This document shows positions 1-8,688 of a stretch of DNA of 64,000 nt, one piece after another (position 1 is the first letter of the stretch; each line of letters begins with the position of its first letter). Under the pieces are notes generated by a model. It saw only the letters and a list, made by a program, of their open reading frames with translations. It was not told the DNA's origin and did no database searches. The position numbers and the translations under genes were made by a program. The stretch is from Roseicella aerolata (GTDB lineage: Bacteria; Pseudomonadota; Alphaproteobacteria; Acetobacterales; Acetobacteraceae), in contig NZ_JAJAQI010000004.1 in NCBI RefSeq assembly GCF_020523605.1, positions 124,001-188,000 on the forward strand. The letters run 5' to 3'.

Positions 1-719
1 TCGCCAGCCTGCGCACCCGGGCGGAGAAGGTGCCGGGCGGCTGGCGGATCAATGGCCGGAAGGTCTGGACCACCAACGCGCATCGCTGCGACTTCATGAT
101 CGCGCTGCTGCGCACCTCCCCGGCGCCGGACCCCAAGCTGAAGCACCAGGGCCTCAGCCAGTTCCTGGTGGATTGCCGCGCCTCCGGTATCACCATCCGC
201 CCCATCCTCGACCTGGTGGGGGAGGAGGGGTTCAACGAGATCACCTTCGACGATGTCTTCGTCCCCGACAGCCTGCTGGTCGGCCGGGAAGGCAATGGCT
301 GGGAGCAGGCGACGGCGGAACTCGCCTTCGAGCGCGCGGGGCCGGAGCGCTACCTCTCCTCCCTGCCGCTGCTGACGGCGGCGCTGGACGATCTGCGCGC
401 CGAGCTGGCCGCGCCCGAGACCGTCGGCCGGCTGCTCGCCCGCGCCGGCACGCTGCGGCAGATGTCGCTGGCCGTCGCCGGCATGTTGCAGGACGGCAAG
501 ACCCCGGCGCGGGAGGCCGCCCTGGTGAAGGATGTCGGCAACGACTACGAACAGGCCCTGCCCGACACCCTGCGCGAGCTGATGGAGGCTGGCCGAACGC
601 CGCCCGAGGTGCAGGAGATGCAGCGCATCATGACCATGGTCGCCCGCAGCTATTCCCTGCGCGGCGGCACCCGCGAGATCCTGCGCGGCATCATCGCCCG
701 CCAGCTGGGGCTGCGCTGA
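1..719 (+). CDS. Acyl-CoA dehydrogenase, C-terminal part (5' end outside window)
   Basis: Flavin-dependent alpha,beta-dehydrogenation of an acyl-CoA. The frame is open from base 3 to the window edge, so the true start lies upstream; a GTG at base 30 is only an internal codon. Visible are the mid-domain beta region (GWRINGRKVWTT, then FDDVFVP) and the C-terminal helical domain ending in the family signature RGGTREILRGIIARQLGL. The stop is followed after only 3 bases by a second acyl-CoA dehydrogenase gene. Such adjacent pairs occur for heteromeric (alpha2beta2) enzymes such as FadE28/FadE29, so the two products may form one enzyme; that is inference. The acyl substrate cannot be read from the sequence. 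Confidence 0.9.
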   Translation, partial: ASLRTRAEKVPGGWRINGRKVWTTNAHRCDFMIALLRTSPAPDPKLKHQGLSQFLVDCRASGITIRPILDLVGEEGFNEITFDDVFVPDSLLVGREGNGWEQATAELAFERAGPERYLSSLPLLTAALDDLRAELAAPETVGRLLARAGTLRQMSLAVAGMLQDGKTPAREAALVKDVGNDYEQALPDTLRELMEAGRTPPEVQEMQRIMTMVARSYSLRGGTREILRGIIARQLGLR

Positions 720-722
720 GCC

Positions 723-1718
723 ATGAGCGACACCGACGACCTCCGCACGATCCTGCTCGAGCAGGTGGAGCGCCTGCTGGCCGATCAGGCCGGCCCCGAC
801 CTGCTGCGTGCCAATGAGGCCGGCACCTGGCCCGAAGCCCTCTGGGCCGAGGCCGAGGCGCTCGGCCTGCCGACCGCCCTGGCGCCCGAGGACAAGGGCG
901 GGGCCGGTCTCGGCTGGGGCGATGCCGTCGCCGTCTGGCATGTCCTCGGCCGGCATGCCTCGCCCATCCCGCTCGGCGAGAGCATGGCCGCGGCCGCGCT
1001 GCTGGCGGCCGGCGGCATCGCGCCGCGCGCCGGGCTGCTCGGCCTTGCGGTTGGCCGGGAGCCCGTCGCCTGGGGCCGCCGCGCCGTTGCGGTGGTGATG
1101 GTCTCCGGCAGCGCCGTGCTGCTGCAGCCCGGGCCCGCTACCCGCCAGGGCAAGGCCCCCTACAGCCGGGAGCCCGCCGACCACGCTGCCCCCGGCGTGC
1201 CGGGCGCCGAGGGGAGCCTGCCCGAGGGCTTCGGCCCGGATGCCGCGCTGCTGGCCGGCGCCCTGCTGAATGCCGCCCGCATCGCCGGGGCGCTGGAGGC
1301 GGTGCTGGACATGACGGTCGAATACGCCAACACCCGCAAGCAATTCGGCCGGCCCATCGGCGGCTTTCAGGCGGTGCAGCAGCTTCTCGCCCGCTGCGCC
1401 GGGGAGGTCGCGGCCGCTGGCGTCGCCGTTGCCCATGCCGGCCGCGCCGCGGACCGCCATGGCCTGGCCAGCGCCGAGTTCGAGATCGCCTCGGCCAAGA
1501 TCGTGGCCGGGGAGGCGGCAGGCACCTGCGCCGCCATCGCCCATCAGGTCCACGCTGCCATCGGCTTCACCGACGACCACCCCCTGCACCTCTTCACCCG
1601 CCGCATGTGGGAATGGCGGGACGGGCATGGCGCCGAGCGTGTCTGGGCCAGGCGGATCGGCGAGGCGGCCCTCAAACGGGGCGGTGACAGCCTCTGGGCT
1701 GATCTGACGGCACGCTAG
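723..1718 (+). CDS. Acyl-CoA dehydrogenase, short (331 aa), partner-type
   Basis: A 331-residue acyl-CoA dehydrogenase, shorter than the usual 380-400. Recognisable are the C-terminal helical bundle with NTRKQFGRPIGGFQAVQ (about residue 200) and HQVHAAIGFTDDHPLHLFTRR near the end. The middle beta-domain is abbreviated and low in recognisable motifs (about residues 110-160). It starts 3 bases after the preceding acyl-CoA dehydrogenase stop, so the two are surely cotranscribed. A short divergent subunit beside a fuller one matches the alpha2beta2 acyl-CoA dehydrogenases known from steroid side-chain degradation, where only one subunit carries the catalytic base. Whether this copy is catalytic or structural is not settled here. 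Confidence 0.85.
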   Translation: MSDTDDLRTILLEQVERLLADQAGPDLLRANEAGTWPEALWAEAEALGLPTALAPEDKGGAGLGWGDAVAVWHVLGRHASPIPLGESMAAAALLAAGGIAPRAGLLGLAVGREPVAWGRRAVAVVMVSGSAVLLQPGPATRQGKAPYSREPADHAAPGVPGAEGSLPEGFGPDAALLAGALLNAARIAGALEAVLDMTVEYANTRKQFGRPIGGFQAVQQLLARCAGEVAAAGVAVAHAGRAADRHGLASAEFEIASAKIVAGEAAGTCAAIAHQVHAAIGFTDDHPLHLFTRRMWEWRDGHGAERVWARRIGEAALKRGGDSLWADLTAR

Positions 1719-1771
1719 TGGGGGGGCTTTGCCCCCTCACACTCCCCCACCAGGCCAGAACCTGGCCTGGA
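1719..1771 (+). terminator. Paired hairpins after the acyl-CoA dehydrogenase pair
   Basis: Directly after the stop come a G-run/C-run hairpin with a TTT loop (GGGGGCTTTGCCCCC, about 1722-1736) and a second inverted repeat, CCAGGCCAGAACCTGGCCTGG at 1750-1770. There is no U-tract, so intrinsic termination is uncertain. The same two-part design recurs after the amidase at 17370-17427. Confidence 0.5.
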
Positions 1772-1805
1772 CCGGTCTGAGTTTGCACACACGGGAACAC
1801 CCGAT

Positions 1806-2606
1806 ATGTCCGATTACGTGACCTACGAACAGGACGGGGGCATCGTCACCCTCACCCTGAACGCGCCGGAGAAGCGCAACGCCATCTCCACCTTCGCCGA
1901 TTGCGACGCCGTCGTCGCCGCGGTCCAGCGAATCAACCGCGACCCCTCGGTCCGCGCCGTCATCCTGACCGGCGCCGGCACCGCCTTCTGTGCCGGCGGC
2001 GACCTCAAGGCCATGCGCGACCGCAAGGGTATCATCGAAGGCAGCCATGCCGACCTGCGGGAGAACTACCGCCGCGGCGTCCAGGCCATGGCCAACGCCC
2101 TCTACGACTGCGACGCCCCCACCATCGCCGCAGTGAACGGGCCCGCCATCGGGCTCGGGCTCGACGTCGCCTGCATGTGCGACATCCGCATCGCCTCCGA
2201 CAAGGCGAGCTTCGCCGAGAGCTTCATCAAGGTCGGCATCGTTCCCGGCGACGGCGGCGCCTGGCTGCTGCCCCGCGTGGTCGGCATGTCCGTCGCCTGC
2301 GAGATGAGCTTCACCGGTGACCTGCTGGATGCGCAGGCGGCGAAGGAGGTCCGGCTGGTCTCCCGCGTCGTCGCCCATGACGAACTCATGCCCGCCGCCC
2401 GGGTGCTGGCGGAGCGGATCGCCGCCAACCCGCCGCAGATGGTCCGCATGACCAAGCGCCTGCTGCGGGAGGGCCAGCACACCCGCCTCTCCACCCTCCT
2501 CGAGATGTCCGCCGCCTTCCAGGCCCTGGCCCACAGCACCGAGGACCACAAGGAAGCCGTCAGCGCCATGTTGGAAAAAAGGAAGCCGAGCTTTACAGGG
2601 CGCTGA
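1806..2606 (+). CDS. Enoyl-CoA hydratase/isomerase (crotonase) family protein
   Basis: A 266-residue crotonase-fold protein, normal length for the family, with N-terminal VTLTLNAPEKRNAIS, the first oxyanion-hole segment GAGTAFCAGGDLKAM (about residues 58-72), the second AAVNGPAIGLGLDVACMCDIR (about 105-125) and a VPGDGGAWLLPR segment. Members hydrate enoyl-CoA or isomerise, hydrolyse or dehalogenate CoA thioesters. The usual first catalytic glutamate is not obvious in the FAESFIKVG stretch, so the precise reaction is left open. The ATG at 1806 has only a weak GGGAA upstream. The stop codon abuts the start of the aminotransferase gene with no spacer, so the two are translated from one message. 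Confidence 0.85.
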   Translation: MSDYVTYEQDGGIVTLTLNAPEKRNAISTFADCDAVVAAVQRINRDPSVRAVILTGAGTAFCAGGDLKAMRDRKGIIEGSHADLRENYRRGVQAMANALYDCDAPTIAAVNGPAIGLGLDVACMCDIRIASDKASFAESFIKVGIVPGDGGAWLLPRVVGMSVACEMSFTGDLLDAQAAKEVRLVSRVVAHDELMPAARVLAERIAANPPQMVRMTKRLLREGQHTRLSTLLEMSAAFQALAHSTEDHKEAVSAMLEKRKPSFTGR

Positions 2607-3785
2607 ATGCACGCACCGATTCCGCGCGCCGCCGTTCGCGCGCTCGAGAGCTCCAGGATCCGCGAAGTCTACAACGACGGCGCCGGCATCCCCGACCTGA
2701 TCCCGCTCTGGGTCGGGGAGCCGGACATCCCGACGCCGGACTTCATCAAGCGCGCGGCGAACGCCTCCCTCGCCGCGGGCGAGACCTTCTACTCCCCCAA
2801 TCTCGGCATCGAGCCGCTGCGGGAGGCGATCGCCCGCTACCAGCAGCGCAATGGCCGGACCGTCACGGCGGACCGCGTCTGCGCCACCAGCAGCGGCGTG
2901 AACGCCATCATGCTGGCCTGCCAGGCGGTGCTGGACCCGGGCGACAAGGTGGTGACCCTCGCCCCGCACTGGCCCAATATCGGCGCCATCCCGCTGATCC
3001 TCTCGGCCCCGGTCGAGACCGTGCCGCTGCACCTGGCCCAGGGCCAAAGGGGACATATGATCTGGCGGGTGGACCTGGACCGGCTGCTGGCCGCCATCAC
3101 GCCGAAGACCAGGCTCGCCCTGCTGAACTCCCCGGGCAACCCGACCGGCTTCGCCTTCACGCGGGAGGAGCAGCAGGTCATCCTCGACCACTGCCGCCGC
3201 ACCGGCACCTGGATCCTGGCCGACGAGGTCTATGAGCGGCTGTACTACGAAGGCCCGGCCGCGCCCTCCTTCCTCGACATCGCGGGACCGGAGGACCGGG
3301 TCATCGGCGTCAACAGCTTCTCGAAGTCCTGGGCGATGACCGGCTGGCGGCTCGGCTGGCTGGTGGCGCCGCCGGCGCTGATGGACGGTCTGGCGAAGCT
3401 GGTCGAGTACAACACCTCCTGCGCCCCGGTCTTTGTCCAGCGCGCCGGCGTGGCGGCCCTCGATGAGGGCGATGCCTTCATCACGGCGAATGCCGCGCTC
3501 TTCCGCCGGCTGCGGGACAAGACGGCGGCGGCGCTGAGCACGGTGCCGGGGGTGACCGCGCCGGTCGCCTCGGGCGGCATGTACAGCTTCTTTCGGGTGG
3601 AGGGGCTGACGGACAGCCTGGCCGAGGCGAAGCGGATGAGCCGCGGCGCCAAGGTCGGCCTCGCCCCCGGCTCCGCCTTCGGTCCGGGCGGGGAGGGGCA
3701 TTTCCGCCTCTGCTTCGCCCAGCAGGAAGCGACGCTCGAGAAGGCGCTGGGCCGCGTGGCGGGCTGGCTCCGCCGCCGGGGCTGA
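2607..3785 (+). CDS. Pyridoxal-phosphate-dependent aminotransferase, class I/II
   Basis: A 392-residue fold-type I aminotransferase. The sequence shows NSPGNPTGFAFTREE (substrate/PLP-binding Asn), LADEVYERLYY (Asp contacting the pyridine nitrogen) and SFSKSWAMTGWRLGW with the Schiff-base lysine near residue 240, plus the C-terminal FRLCFAQ with the carboxylate-binding Arg. It transfers amino groups between an amino acid and a 2-oxo acid; the amino donor is unknown. The ATG immediately follows the TGA of the crotonase gene, so the two are coupled. Confidence 0.9.
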   Translation: MHAPIPRAAVRALESSRIREVYNDGAGIPDLIPLWVGEPDIPTPDFIKRAANASLAAGETFYSPNLGIEPLREAIARYQQRNGRTVTADRVCATSSGVNAIMLACQAVLDPGDKVVTLAPHWPNIGAIPLILSAPVETVPLHLAQGQRGHMIWRVDLDRLLAAITPKTRLALLNSPGNPTGFAFTREEQQVILDHCRRTGTWILADEVYERLYYEGPAAPSFLDIAGPEDRVIGVNSFSKSWAMTGWRLGWLVAPPALMDGLAKLVEYNTSCAPVFVQRAGVAALDEGDAFITANAALFRRLRDKTAAALSTVPGVTAPVASGGMYSFFRVEGLTDSLAEAKRMSRGAKVGLAPGSAFGPGGEGHFRLCFAQQEATLEKALGRVAGWLRRRG

Positions 3786-3798
3786 GGGGGGCTGCTAT

Positions 3799-3823
3799 CC
3801 TGGCCGGGACAGGCCCGGCCAGG
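3799..3823 (+). terminator. Stem-loop after the aminotransferase gene
   Basis: A 10-bp perfect stem CCTGGCCGGG / CCCGGCCAGG with a 5-base loop starts 13 bases after the aminotransferase stop. There is no T-run. It is probably a 3'-end or termination structure. Confidence 0.45.
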
Positions 3824-3990
3824 ACGGGGCCGGCCTGGGCGGGACATGGCCACCTCATCGGCCCGTGAGCCCGGCCGCGCCCGTCGACCCTCGCGCGCAG
3901 CATGGTGAGAGCCGCGACAGAAGGGCCAAGCCGGGGCCGGGAGCCCGATGCGCCCGGATGCGTTGCCACGGCATCCGAGGGAGGCGAGCC

Positions 3991-4395
3991 ATGACGAAGC
4001 ATCTGCAGGCCATGCTGGACAGCCAGCCGCACCACCCTTCCGCGCAGGATGTGATCCAGCGCTGCATTGCCGCCTGCCTCGACTGTTCGGCGGCCTGCAC
4101 CAGCTGCGCCGATGCCTGCCTGTCTGAGCCGAAGGTGGCGGACCTCGTCTATTGCATCCGGCTCGATCTGGATTGCGCCGATCTCTGCGCCACCACCGGC
4201 CGGATCGTCGGGCGGCTGACCAAGCCGAACAAGGCCACCATGGCGGGCGCACTGCAGGCCTGCATCGCGGCCTGCGAGGCCTGCGCCGCGGAGTGCGAGA
4301 AGCATGCCGGGATGCATGCGCATTGCCGGATCTGCGCCGAGGCCTGCCGGGACTGTGCCAGAGCCTGCCAGGAATTGCTGGATGTCATGCCCTGA
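3991..4395 (+). CDS. Four-helix-bundle copper-binding protein (Csp-like, Cys-rich)
   Basis: A 134-residue protein with 18 cysteines, mostly spaced as CxxxC or CxxC along predicted helices (for example CIAACLDCSAACTSC and CRICAEACRDCARAC). This is the pattern of the Csp copper-storage proteins (DUF326), in which a four-helix bundle is lined with thiols that bind many Cu(I) ions. No signal peptide is visible, which fits the cytosolic Csp3 type rather than the Tat-exported Csp1 type. The ATG at 3991 was chosen over upstream in-frame codons because GGGAGG lies at a proper distance and the homologous region begins there. A disrupted DUF6496 gene follows 11 bases later. Confidence 0.85.
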   Translation: MTKHLQAMLDSQPHHPSAQDVIQRCIAACLDCSAACTSCADACLSEPKVADLVYCIRLDLDCADLCATTGRIVGRLTKPNKATMAGALQACIAACEACAAECEKHAGMHAHCRICAEACRDCARACQELLDVMP

Positions 4396-4406
4396 GGGAG
4401 GGCGGG

Positions 4407-4724
4407 ATGGCGAAGCAGTCGGGGCCGCAGCGCGAGACCATCGAGCGCGTCATGCGGGAATGGAAGGAAGGGGAGCTGGAGACCAGCCGGGGCACGCCGG
4501 TGAGATCCCAGCGCTAGGCGGTGGCGATCGCGCTGCACGAAGCCGGTGCCGCGCGTGACGAGACGCCGGCGAAGAACCGGCGGAACCTCAGGCGCACCAA
4601 GGCACGGGAGGCGGCGATGGGAGAGAGCCGGGCCGCGCTCTATGCCGAGGCAAAGCGGCGCGGCATCCCCGGCCGGTCACGGATGACGAAGGAGGAACTG
4701 GCCCAGGCGCTGCGGCGGCATTGA
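4407..4724 (+). pseudogene. DUF6496-type small basic protein, split by an in-frame amber codon
   Basis: Read through, this is one frame of about 105 codons. The first 36 codons (MAKQSGPQRETIERVMREWK...) match the start of DUF6496-type proteins as remembered. A TAG at 4515-4517 then interrupts the frame, after which it continues with AVAIALHEAGAARDETPAKN, the family's conserved core, and a SAP/Rho-N-like tail (YAEAKRRGIPGRSRMTKEEL). Intact homologues as remembered read ...RKQAIAIAL..., so the TAG sits where a Gln (CAG) is expected and a single C-to-T change explains it. A GTG at 4521 could restart the 3' half but lacks a good Shine-Dalgarno sequence. A true nonsense mutation, readthrough or a sequencing error are all possible. 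Function is unknown; members are small and basic. Confidence 0.75.
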
Positions 4725-4770
4725 GCGGGCCGCGCCTGGCCGGGCGTGACCCGACCAGGCGGGCGGAGCC

Positions 4771-5523
4771 TCATCCCCGGGCGATCCAGGGCATCTTCGA
4801 GGCCGCGATGGTGACGAACTGGATGTTCGCATCCAGCGGCAGGTTGGCCATCATCAGGATGGTGTTGCCGACATGGGTGACATCCATCGTCGGCTCCACC
4901 TTGATCTCGCCATTGGCCTGCTTGACACCCTTGGTCATGCGCTGGGTCATGGGCGTCGCGGCATTGCCGATATCGATCTGGCCGGAGACGATGTCGAAGG
5001 GCCGGCCGTCCAGCGCCAGCGTCTTGGTCAGGCCGGTGATGGCATGCTTGGTCGAGGTATAGGCGACGCTGTCCGGCCGCGGCACATGCGCGCTGATGCT
5101 GCCATTGTTGACGATCCGCCCGCCCTGCGGCTGCTGGTTCTTCATGATGCGGAAGGCGGCCTGGGCGCAGAGGAAGGAGCCCGTCAGGTTCACCTGCACG
5201 ACCCGGGCCCAGTCCTCATAGGCCAGATCCTCGATCGGCCCGGCCGGGACATTGCCGCCGGCATTGTTGAAGAGGAAATCGAGCCGGCGCCAGGCGGACC
5301 TGATCTGGTCGAACAACGCATTCACCGCCTTCGGGTCGCCCACATCGGTCGGGACGACCAGGGTGCGGGGGGCGGCATCGCCCGCCAAGCCGACCGTCTC
5401 CTCCAGCGCGTCCTTGCGGCGACCGGCAAGCGCGACGGTCCAGCCGCCCCCCAGCAGGGCCAGGGCAGCGGCGCGGCCGACGCCGGAGCCGGCACCGGTG
5501 ACGATGGCATATTTCGAGGACAT
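4771..5523 (-). CDS. Short-chain dehydrogenase/reductase
   Basis: A 250-residue SDR with the cofactor motif TGAGSGVG near the N-terminus, NNAG (about residue 90) and the catalytic YTSTK (Tyr-x-x-x-Lys, about residue 158) preceded by NNGSIS. It is an NAD(P)-dependent oxidoreductase of an alcohol or ketone substrate that cannot be deduced. The start [10 protein letters not shown] was preferred to a longer frame because it has AGGAGAG upstream and begins at the Rossmann fold. It lies 11 bases downstream of a D-2-hydroxyacid dehydrogenase gene and is the last gene of a three-gene minus-strand operon with the enolase-superfamily gene. Confidence 0.9.
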   Translation of the reverse strand: MSSKYAIVTGAGSGVGRAAALALLGGGWTVALAGRRKDALEETVGLAGDAAPRTLVVPTDVGDPKAVNALFDQIRSAWRRLDFLFNNAGGNVPAGPIEDLAYEDWARVVQVNLTGSFLCAQAAFRIMKNQQPQGGRIVNNGSISAHVPRPDSVAYTSTKHAITGLTKTLALDGRPFDIVSGQIDIGNAATPMTQRMTKGVKQANGEIKVEPTMDVTHVGNTILMMANLPLDANIQFVTIAASKMPWIARG

Positions 5524-5534
5524 CTCGGACTCTC

Positions 5535-6578
5535 CTAGCTGTTCGGCCCGCGACCCATGCCAATGGGCTGCCACCGGCGCAAGCTGGTGTTCTGCAGAAC
5601 GGCCGGATTGACGCAGCTCATCGGCCATTTGCCGGAGAGCACCAGCGCCAGCTCATGCCCGACCCGGCGCTTGCGCGCCTCATCGAACCGGGCGGAGGCG
5701 CTGGCGACATGCGCCGTCAGCGTGACATTCTCCATTCGCAGGATCGGGTTGTCGGGCGAGGGCGGCTCCACCTCCAGCACGTCGAGCGCGGCATGGGCGA
5801 TCCAGCCCTCCTGCAGCGCCTTGATCAGCGCCGCCTCGTCCACCGTCGGGCCGCGGCCGGTATTGATGAAGATGGCGGAGGGCTTCATCTGGCGGAAATG
5901 CTGCTCCTTCAGCATGTGGTGCACCTCGGGCCGCGCCGGGGCATGCATGCTGACGAAGTCGGACTGGCTCAGCACCTCGGAGAGGGTCGCGGGCTGCACC
6001 CCGTATTCCGAGATCTGCAATTCCTCGACGAAGGGGTCATAGGCCATCATGCGCAGGCCGAAGGGCGCGGCACGGCGCGCGACGGCGCGTGCCACGCGAC
6101 CGAAGGAGATGAAGCCGAGGGTCTGGCCCATCAGGCGCGGGATCTTCAGCAGCGCCGGCCGGCCCTCCTTCCAGCGGCCGTCCCGTGCCATGCGGTCCTG
6201 CTCGATCAGCCGGCGGAAGCCCGCCAGCAGCAGCATCATGGCATGGTCCGCCACCTCCTCGATGAAGGTGTCGGGGATGTTGGTGACGGGGATGCCGCGC
6301 TCGGTTGCCGCCTTCACGTCCACGCTGTCCACGCCGACGCTGCCGAGGGCGATGAGGCGGCAATTCTCCAGGTTGTCGATGATCTCCCGGGTGATCGGGA
6401 TGCCCTTGGCATAGATCGCGTCCGCGGTCCGGGCCGCGGCGATGAAGCCGGCGGTGTCGGTCGGCGCCTCGACGATCTCGGCGTCCAGCTCGGCCAGCGC
6501 CTCGCTCTCCAGCGCATAGCCGCCGCCGGCCACGGTGAAGCTGGCGCCGGCCGGCGTGACGATCCTGTACTTGGCCAT
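5535..6578 (-). CDS. D-isomer-specific 2-hydroxyacid dehydrogenase family protein
   Basis: A 347-residue NAD-dependent 2-hydroxyacid dehydrogenase of the phosphoglycerate/glyoxylate reductase group. It has the N-terminal substrate-domain motif [18 protein letters not shown], nucleotide fold [17 protein letters not shown], catalytic Arg in [12 protein letters not shown], Glu in LDVLEVEPP and His in LTAHVASAS. The usual GxGxxG is altered to [10 protein letters not shown], as in some C-terminal-binding-protein-like members. The start MAKYRIVT at 6578 has AGGGGAACAGG upstream; an ATG five codons earlier is possible. It sits between the enolase-superfamily gene (71-base gap) and the SDR, so it probably acts on the same carboxylate route. 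Confidence 0.85.
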   Translation of the reverse strand: MAKYRIVTPAGASFTVAGGGYALESEALAELDAEIVEAPTDTAGFIAAARTADAIYAKGIPITREIIDNLENCRLIALGSVGVDSVDVKAATERGIPVTNIPDTFIEEVADHAMMLLLAGFRRLIEQDRMARDGRWKEGRPALLKIPRLMGQTLGFISFGRVARAVARRAAPFGLRMMAYDPFVEELQISEYGVQPATLSEVLSQSDFVSMHAPARPEVHHMLKEQHFRQMKPSAIFINTGRGPTVDEAALIKALQEGWIAHAALDVLEVEPPSPDNPILRMENVTLTAHVASASARFDEARKRRVGHELALVLSGKWPMSCVNPAVLQNTSLRRWQPIGMGRGPNS

Positions 6579-6649
6579 TCCTGTTCCCCTCATGTCCTGG
6601 CGGGCCGATTCAGACCTGCGGCGGCTGCGCGCCTTCGGCTATCGGGCCG

Positions 6650-7822
6650 CTACTTCGGTGGCCGCGCGCGGATCGCGGCCTCGTTCACCTCGACGCCCCA
6701 GCCAGGGCCGGTCGGCAGCACCAGTTCACCATCCTCGATCACCGGCGGGGCCGTGAACTCATCGCGCCAGGCGACGCTGTCGATATCGATCTCCATCACC
6801 CGGAAATTCGGGATGCAGGCGGAGAACTGCGCGCTGATCATCGTGCAGAGGTTGCCATAGAAATTATGCGGCGCGCAGTTCACCTCATAGACGTCGCAGA
6901 GCGAGGCGATCTTCATGCTCTCGCCGAGCCCGTTCCAGATGACGTCGACGATGCCGACATCCATGGCGTAGTGTTCGAGGAAGGGCCGGAATTCCCGGCG
7001 ACCGTGCAGCGTCTCGCAGGAGGCGATCGGGCATGGGGCCATGCGCTTGATGGTGGCCAGCGCCGCCGGGTCGTGGGTGTCGATCTCCAGCCAGGTGAGG
7101 TCGAAGGGGGCCACCGCCTCCGCCACGCGCTGGAAGCCTTCCGTCCTGAAGTGGAAATTGGTGTCGAGATGGATGCCCATCTCCGGCCCCACCGCGTCGC
7201 GGATGCTGCGGAGATGCGCCTTCAGCTCCGCCAGCAGCCGGTTGTCCCAGTTCAGCTCCGGCCAGCCGGCATGGCGGCCGAAGCCCGGCGTGTACTGAAA
7301 AAGGTGGCCGTCGGGGCCGGGGACCAGGATGTTGGTCTTGAGCGCGCGGAAGCCGCGATCCTTCACTTCCGCCGCATGGCGGGCGACGTCGCTGCGGTGG
7401 CGGATGGCGGGCACGCCCATATGCGCGGCATTACGCACGCGGTAGCTGGCGAAATGCGACCAGTAGACCGGGATCCGCTCCCGGATCGGGCCGCCGAACA
7501 GCGCCGCCACCGGGATCCCCCGCGCGCGCGCGGCGATGTCGAGCAGCGCGTTCTCGATGGCCGCGATCGCCTGCTGGTTCAGCCCGCCGCGGGACTGGCG
7601 GGTCATCACCTGCAGCCAGGCCGTCACCTCCTCCCACCGGCAGGGGTCGCGGCCGAGGATGAGGGGCGTCAGCGCCTCGATGACCGAGGAGAGGCCGGCG
7701 GAGCCGAAGCTCTCATTGTATTCCGACCAGCCGACCAGACCGTCATCGGTGGTGACCTTGAGGAAGGAGAAGGTCCGCCAGCCCGCATCCGCGCGCAGCG
7801 TCTCCACCCGGGCGATCTTCAT
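6650..7822 (-). CDS. Enolase-superfamily dehydratase/racemase (mandelate racemase-like)
   Basis: A 390-residue member of the mandelate racemase/muconate lactonising enzyme group: N-terminal capping domain (KIARVETLRADAG, GWSEYNESFGSAG) and C-terminal barrel. Candidate metal ligands are Asp in HLDTNFHF, Glu in WLEIDTHD and Glu in ASCETLHG. A Lys in RALKTNILV and a His in CAPHNFYGNL are the likely acid/base residues. Relatives dehydrate sugar acids or epimerise carboxylates. The start MKIARVE has GGAGGC upstream. It heads the minus operon with a 2-hydroxyacid dehydrogenase and an SDR, which fits sugar-acid or hydroxyacid catabolism (inference). Confidence 0.85.
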   Translation of the reverse strand: MKIARVETLRADAGWRTFSFLKVTTDDGLVGWSEYNESFGSAGLSSVIEALTPLILGRDPCRWEEVTAWLQVMTRQSRGGLNQQAIAAIENALLDIAARARGIPVAALFGGPIRERIPVYWSHFASYRVRNAAHMGVPAIRHRSDVARHAAEVKDRGFRALKTNILVPGPDGHLFQYTPGFGRHAGWPELNWDNRLLAELKAHLRSIRDAVGPEMGIHLDTNFHFRTEGFQRVAEAVAPFDLTWLEIDTHDPAALATIKRMAPCPIASCETLHGRREFRPFLEHYAMDVGIVDVIWNGLGESMKIASLCDVYEVNCAPHNFYGNLCTMISAQFSACIPNFRVMEIDIDSVAWRDEFTAPPVIEDGELVLPTGPGWGVEVNEAAIRARPPK

Positions 7823-7926
7823 CGCGGCCTCCGTTTCCGTCCCTGCCGCAATCGAACCATGGAGGCTGGCTATCCACAAGCCGCCGCAGCGGCGGTAGCG
7901 TCGCTCCGCAGACAGGGGAGGGACCC

Positions 7927-8688
7927 ATGGGCAGGCTGGACGGCAAGATCACCTGGGTGACGGGTGCGGGGAGCGGCATCGGCGAGGCGGTGGCGGAGCG
8001 CTTCGGCGCCGAGGGCGCCACGGTGGTGCTGACCGGGCGCCGGAAGGACCGGCTGGAGCAGGTGGCGGAGCGCATCCAGGCCAAGGGCGGCAAGGCGGAG
8101 GTGCAGGCGGCGGACCTGATGAAGGCGGCCGAGGTGCAGCGCGTGGCGGACTGGATCAACGCCAGTTTCGGCCGGCTGGACGTGCTGGTCAGCAATGCCG
8201 GGCTGAATGTCCAGGAGCGGGACTGGAAGCGGCTGAGCCCGGAGGGGATCGATCAGCTGATCCAGGGCAACCTGTCCTCCGCCTTCTACGTGGCGCGGGC
8301 GGTGCTGCCGATCATGCGGGCCCAGAGGGGCGGGGTGATGATCCACACGGCCTCCATGGCCGGGCGCAATGTGGGGGTGATGAGCGGCGCCGGCTACAAC
8401 GCCGCCAAGCATGGCGTGGTGGCGATGAGCCACACGATCAACATGGAGGAATGCGTCAACGGCATCCGCAGCACCGCCTTCTGCCCGGGCGAGGTGAATA
8501 CCGAGATCCTGAAGAAGCGGCCCAACCCGCTGAGCCAGGAGGATTTGGACCGGATGCTGCAGCCGGAGCAATGCGCCGACCTGATCCTCTATGTCGCGAC
8601 CCTGCCGCCGGGTGTGACGATGAACGAGGTCTGGCTGACGCCGACCTGGAACCGCGGCTATGTCGCGGGGCTGCAGAAGAAGCTCTAG
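7927..8688 (+). CDS. Short-chain dehydrogenase/reductase
   Basis: A 253-residue SDR with TGAGSGIG at the N-terminus, SNAG (about residue 90), a catalytic Ser in HTASMAG and YNAAK (about residue 158). AGGGGAGGGACCC precedes the ATG. It is divergent from the enolase-superfamily operon, the 5' ends being about 100 bp apart, so the two may share a regulatory region. The C-terminus ends QKKL and its TAG stop is also the first triplet of an intergenic paired-hairpin repeat. The substrate is unknown. Confidence 0.9.
   Translation: MGRLDGKITWVTGAGSGIGEAVAERFGAEGATVVLTGRRKDRLEQVAERIQAKGGKAEVQAADLMKAAEVQRVADWINASFGRLDVLVSNAGLNVQERDWKRLSPEGIDQLIQGNLSSAFYVARAVLPIMRAQRGGVMIHTASMAGRNVGVMSGAGYNAAKHGVVAMSHTINMEECVNGIRSTAFCPGEVNTEILKKRPNPLSQEDLDRMLQPEQCADLILYVATLPPGVTMNEVWLTPTWNRGYVAGLQKKL

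Noticed and set aside
1737-3701. 654-codon minus-strand open frame opposite the crotonase and aminotransferase genes
   Set aside because: It lies antisense to two genes with clear family motifs; its translation is His/Arg/Gly/Asp-rich without domains, as expected for a shadow frame in GC-rich DNA.
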